A stretch of 64,000 bases of DNA, taken from contig JADYZV010000099.1 in assembly GCA_020852965.1 (NCBI GenBank), positions 62,001 through 126,000 of the forward strand, in the 5' to 3' direction. Made by a program: the position numbers and the translations under genes. Below the pieces are notes generated by a model, which saw nothing but the letters and a program-made list of their open reading frames with translations, was not told where the DNA came from and did no database searches. Positions 60,800 through 64,000 of the stretch are shown piece by piece. The stretch comes from Pirellulaceae bacterium (lineage in GTDB: Bacteria; Planctomycetota; Planctomycetia; Pirellulales; Pirellulaceae). The number at the start of each line of letters is the position of its first letter. The stretch's first letter is position 1.

Positions 60800-61588
60800 A
60801 TGCAAATGATCGATACGCACGCGCACTTGACCGACAAGAGTCTACTACCAAACATCGAGCAATACCTCGATGAAGCGAAGGCTGCCGGCGTGGTCAGCGT
60901 TCTAGCCATCGGCACGACACTCGAGAGCTCGCGCGGCTGCGTTGAATTGTCTGAGCGTTTTGCCAGCGTACGAGCAAGTGTCGGATTGCATCCAAACAAT
61001 TGTTGCCAAGCGACAGCGGAAGACTGGGCAGCGATTGAAGCGTTGGCTCAGCACCCGCGCGTGGCCGCGCTGGGCGAAACCGGACTCGATCGTCACTGGG
61101 ATGACTGCCCATGGGAGGTTCAAGTCGACTTTTTTCGCAAACACCTAGCTCTAAGCCGCACGACCCAACTACCCGTTGTCATTCACACTCGCGACTGCGC
61201 CGAGGAGACGTTGGAAGTATTGCGCGAGGAAGCGAGGCATGAAGCGCAGGTGGGTGCTCTGCGCGGCGTGATGCACTCGTTCACTGGCCCGCAAGCGGTG
61301 GCTGATGGATGTTTGGAGCTGGGGCTGTATATTAGCTTTGCCGGGATGGTGACCTACAAAAATGCGGCAGAGATTCGCGACATCGCGCAGTCCATTCCTA
61401 CCGATCGCATCCTCGTAGAAACCGACAGTCCCTATCTCACCCCACATCCGTTTCGAGGCAAGCGGCCCAATCATCCCGCCTTGGTGGCGCACACGCTCGC
61501 GCAGCTAGCTACCGTTCGAGGCGTTTCACCAACACAGTTGGCTGAGCAGACGACAGCCAACGCCCAGCGGCTGTTTGGCGCGTGGTAG
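60800..61588 (+). CDS. TatD family metal-dependent hydrolase
   Basis: The TIM-barrel metallohydrolase signatures are all present: MIDTHAHLTD (HxH), GETGLDRHWD (Glu), PVVIHTRDC (His), MHSFTG (His) and VETDSPYL (Asp). The 262-residue enzyme from the ATG at 60800 (60764 possible) is probably a 3'-5' DNA/RNA exonuclease or deaminase-type hydrolase. It follows fabI by about 190 bases. Confidence 0.92.
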   Translation: MQMIDTHAHLTDKSLLPNIEQYLDEAKAAGVVSVLAIGTTLESSRGCVELSERFASVRASVGLHPNNCCQATAEDWAAIEALAQHPRVAALGETGLDRHWDDCPWEVQVDFFRKHLALSRTTQLPVVIHTRDCAEETLEVLREEARHEAQVGALRGVMHSFTGPQAVADGCLELGLYISFAGMVTYKNAAEIRDIAQSIPTDRILVETDSPYLTPHPFRGKRPNHPALVAHTLAQLATVRGVSPTQLAEQTTANAQRLFGAW

Positions 61589-61597
61589 GCCATTGAA

Positions 61598-61620
61598 TAG
61601 TGGACGAGGTTACGAGTCCC
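61598..61620. repeat. GTGGACGAGG-family repeat, copy 5 (half element)
   Basis: TAGTGGACGAGGTTACGAGT then CCC, ten bases after the tatD stop. The remaining gap to the antiporter gene is pyrimidine-rich, with CTCCACTCCTCCACTCCTCC near 61683-61705. Confidence 0.75.
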
Positions 61621-61724
61621 ATTGCTTCGAACCGTCATTAACTCGTGCCCCCATCCGCTTCTGTCAACTCGATCTGCCAGCTCCTCCACTCCTCCACTCC
61701 TCCACTCCCACCTCGCACCTCGCA

Positions 61725-63137
61725 CTAATGAGTGGGAGTAACCTGCTCGATATGCTCGGCTGCGGGCAAATTGGTATGAGGGAAGATCTTCTCTTGGATC
61801 ACAAACACGCCAGCTCCACCGAGATAGCCGACCAGGGCCCACAGCGAGACGCGTTTGATGTACCAAATGAAGTCGATCTTTTCGAGCCCCATCGCAGCCA
61901 CACCGGCCGCAGAACCAATGATCAGGCAGCTACCGCCAGTCCCTGCACAGTAGGCCAAAAACAACCAGAAAGTATCATCCCGAGGGAAGTCGTACATACC
62001 GATCCCGGCGGCGACTAGCGGCACGTTATCCACGACCGCCGACAGCAGGCCGATAATCAGGGCTACGACTTGCATGTTACCCACGTTATCCGACAAATAG
62101 GCTGCAACCGTACGCAATACGCCCGACGATTGAAGCGTTCCTACAGCCAACAGAATCCCCAAGAAGAATAGGATGCTAGCGGTATCGATCTTCTTCAACA
62201 CGCCGACCACATTGGTGCTCGAACGAGTCGCTTCGTCGAGGTCGTGCTTGACGAACTCGGAGATGATCCAGATCATGCTCAAGCTGAACATCATTCCCAT
62301 AAACGGAGGCAAGTGGGTCACCGATTTGAAGATCGGTACAAAAATAAGTCCAGCAAATCCCATCACCAAGAACAAATTCGAGTGCCATTGTTTGAGCGTT
62401 TTGTCATGGTGTGCCACGGGTTTATCTGGGCGTTCGACGTTCCCCTTGAGCATCATCGAGGCGATGATCAACGGAATGATCATGCACGCCAGGCTTGGCA
62501 CGATTAACGCCTTCATCACTTCTACGGGCGAAATCTTGTCACCAATCCACAACATGGTGGTCGTGACGTCACCAATGACCGTCCAGGCGCCACCGGCATT
62601 GGCCGAGATGACAATCATACCGCAGAAGAAGAGTCGCGTTTCACGATCCTTCACCAGCTTCTTCATCAGTGAGACCATTACAATGGTAGTCGTTAGGTTA
62701 TCCAGCACGGCGGAGAGGAAGAACGTCAGGAAGCAGACGGTCCACAGCAATACGACTTTATTGAGTGATTTGATGCGATCGGTAATGATCGAGAAGCCTT
62801 CGTAGGCATCGACCAATTCGACGATCGTCATGGCCCCCATGAGGAAGAACAGGATCGAAGCGATTTCACCGAGCAGCGGAAGGAACTGCCCCTCGATCGC
62901 ATAGTGTAGTGCTAGCTCGTGCCCTTCGGCATGTCCGCCCGCAGCGGCCATCTCGGCGCGGAACAGTTCGGGAATGCGATCGGGCGGGAGCAGCGTGTCG
63001 AGCCCGAGTACGTATAGCGCCCAGCAACCGGCACCAATGAACAGAGCCGTCGCCGCTTTATCGATATGCAAGGGGTGCTCGAGAGCTATCACGATATAGC
63101 CCACGACGAATAGCAAAATAATACTTGCGAGTAACAT
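61725..63137 (-). CDS. nhaD: NhaD-type sodium/proton antiporter
   Basis: The 470-residue protein (ATG at 63137; GTG at 63146 alternative) has about 12 membrane helices. Conserved NhaD blocks include GAMTIVELVDAYEGF, LDNLTTTIVMVSL, SANAGGAWTVIGDVTTTMLW and SAVVDNVPLVAAGIGMYD. NhaD exports Na+ or Li+ for H+ and is common in marine and soda-lake bacteria, consistent with a saline-water planctomycete. It is separated by 145 bases from a truncated symporter gene in the same direction. Confidence 0.92.
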   Translation of the reverse strand: MLLASIILLFVVGYIVIALEHPLHIDKAATALFIGAGCWALYVLGLDTLLPPDRIPELFRAEMAAAGGHAEGHELALHYAIEGQFLPLLGEIASILFFLMGAMTIVELVDAYEGFSIITDRIKSLNKVVLLWTVCFLTFFLSAVLDNLTTTIVMVSLMKKLVKDRETRLFFCGMIVISANAGGAWTVIGDVTTTMLWIGDKISPVEVMKALIVPSLACMIIPLIIASMMLKGNVERPDKPVAHHDKTLKQWHSNLFLVMGFAGLIFVPIFKSVTHLPPFMGMMFSLSMIWIISEFVKHDLDEATRSSTNVVGVLKKIDTASILFFLGILLAVGTLQSSGVLRTVAAYLSDNVGNMQVVALIIGLLSAVVDNVPLVAAGIGMYDFPRDDTFWLFLAYCAGTGGSCLIIGSAAGVAAMGLEKIDFIWYIKRVSLWALVGYLGGAGVFVIQEKIFPHTNLPAAEHIEQVTPTH

Positions 63138-63281
63138 AACGAACACCAGCCTCGAGAACTAAACTGCGGGAAGCCGCAAGACCATCTTGCGAAAACTAGC
63201 CGCAAACAAATACCACACCTTTAGCCCATCGTGCGGTCTAAATTAACTAAACCACCACTATAACTACGGAAAATGAACGTG

Positions 63282-64000
63282 CTAGGTGGTCTGTTCGGCT
63301 GGTGACGACTGTGTCGATTGGGTAAGAGTGAGGCGTTCCACCACGCTCGCACCGCAGCAATCGCTCCACACATTGACGCTGGTGCGGAACATATCCAGCA
63401 CGCGATCGACGGCCAGAATGATCCCTTGATATTCGATGGGAAGATTCACCGCTTGCAATACGATCACCATCATGACCAGTCCCGCGTGGGGAATGCCGGC
63501 CGCCCCGACACTAGCCAGCAGGGCAGTCACGGCGATGATGGCCTGATTGGCGAAACTGAAATCGGCACCAAACGCCAATTGTCCAATAAATAGCACCGCG
63601 ACAGCTTCGTAGAGTGCGGTCCCGTCCATGTTGATGGTCGAGCCAAGCGGCAGAACAAATGAGCTGATACGATTCGATACACCCGCTCGTCGTTCGATAT
63701 TGCTAATGGTCAGTGGCAGCGTCGCATTGCTGCTGGCACTGCTAAATGCGGTCAGCAAAGCGGGCATCATGGCGCGCAGGAGAGCCAGCGGATTGCGCCG
63801 GGCCAGCACCCACACGATCAACGGCAGCGTCACGAAGGCGTGGATCGAAAGACCACACACCACCGTCAGCATGTACCATCCCAAAGCGGCGAAAACGGCA
63901 ACGCCTTGCGTGGCGGTAACATAGATCATCAACAAGAAGACCCCCAGCGGTGCAAGCTTGATGACTGCCGTCGTCAGACGCATCATGACGGCAAAGCCAT
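63282..64000 (-). CDS. Dicarboxylate/amino acid:cation symporter (DAACS), N-terminus cut by window edge
   Basis: The frame is open to the right edge and reads GFAVMMRLTTAVIKLAPLGVF. The DAACS motifs follow: SSNATLPLTISNIE, LPLGSTINMDGTALYEAV and AGIPHAGLVMMVIVLQAVNLP. These belong to the GltP/GltPh fold that co-transports glutamate, aspartate or C4-dicarboxylates with Na+ or H+. About 235 C-terminal residues are visible. Confidence 0.92.
   Translation of the reverse strand, partial: GFAVMMRLTTAVIKLAPLGVFLLMIYVTATQGVAVFAALGWYMLTVVCGLSIHAFVTLPLIVWVLARRNPLALLRAMMPALLTAFSSASSNATLPLTISNIERRAGVSNRISSFVLPLGSTINMDGTALYEAVAVLFIGQLAFGADFSFANQAIIAVTALLASVGAAGIPHAGLVMMVIVLQAVNLPIEYQGIILAVDRVLDMFRTSVNVWSDCCGASVVERLTLTQSTQSSPAEQTT

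Overview
The window looks like chromosomal DNA of a planctomycete, most likely of the Pirellulales (Rhodopirellula/Blastopirellula relatives). This is inferred from content, since no rRNA gene is present. The signs are a DUF1570 secreted peptidase-like protein, a lysine/alanine-rich histone H1-like protein, a lone WXG100 protein, large multihaem cytochromes next to a porin-like protein, many secreted proteins without family names, small scattered operons, frequent TTG/GTG starts with weak ribosome binding sites, and many short palindromic repeats between and inside genes. No tRNA, rRNA, CRISPR array or complete insertion sequence was found. About 55 protein genes are supported, two of them cut by the window ends, plus one clear pseudogene.

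Layout. 1-8.2 kb: a truncated FabF ketosynthase, a PlsC acyltransferase, rhamnulokinase, a three-part serine hydrolase/peptidoglycan-binding/DD-carboxypeptidase fusion, a DUF1015 protein and TrpF. 8.5-12.9 kb: a three-gene set (Wzz-like membrane protein, ExeA-type ATPase, degenerate BY-kinase-like protein) resembling the polymer-export module of exopolysaccharide loci. 12.9-16.3 kb: an FHA/GAF/adenylate cyclase, a CheY-like receiver and a small exported protein. 16.9-22 kb: a ketosynthase fold without catalytic residues, translationally coupled to a Bpt/Ate-type aminoacyl-transferase; a small pseudogene; a toxin-antitoxin pair; a coiled-coil membrane protein. 22-27.8 kb: a b-type membrane protein with a heptahaem cytochrome c, MnmE, and a conserved 527-residue protein. 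28-33 kb: histone-like protein, HisG-HisE, then MiaA-PlsC-NTF2-like-DUF2461 on the opposite strand. 33-42.8 kb: porin-like protein with a pentahaem cytochrome, PilZ-like protein, a COG3014-like lipoprotein with an LpoB-like Tat lipoprotein, and a DEAD-box helicase. 43-53.7 kb: ALDH, alpha/beta hydrolase, small lipoprotein, transglutaminase-like protein, glycosyltransferase, Lgt-like protein, UspA, a small WYL-like protein, peptide deformylase, WXG100, and hydroxyacyl-CoA dehydrogenase. 53.9-64 kb: DUF1570 protein, OPT transporter, a CrtI-like oxidoreductase-FabZ-FabI operon, TatD, NhaD and a truncated dicarboxylate symporter.

How the genes relate. Lipid synthesis recurs (FabF, two PlsC, a dead ketosynthase, FabZ-FabI with a desaturase-like enzyme). 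So do envelope and peptidoglycan functions (DD-carboxypeptidase fusion, LpoB-like activator, Lgt-like protein, polymer-export module) and respiratory electron transfer (two multihaem cytochrome sets).

The most unusual signal is a family of about 28-30 bp palindromes with core CCGACG-N6-CGTCGG. It lies between genes but also inside the reading frames of mnmE and the heptahaem cytochrome gene, where copies are spaced by multiples of three. This resembles the Rickettsia palindromic elements. At least four other short repeat families and a 212-bp MITE-like element with perfect 32-bp inverted ends are also present.
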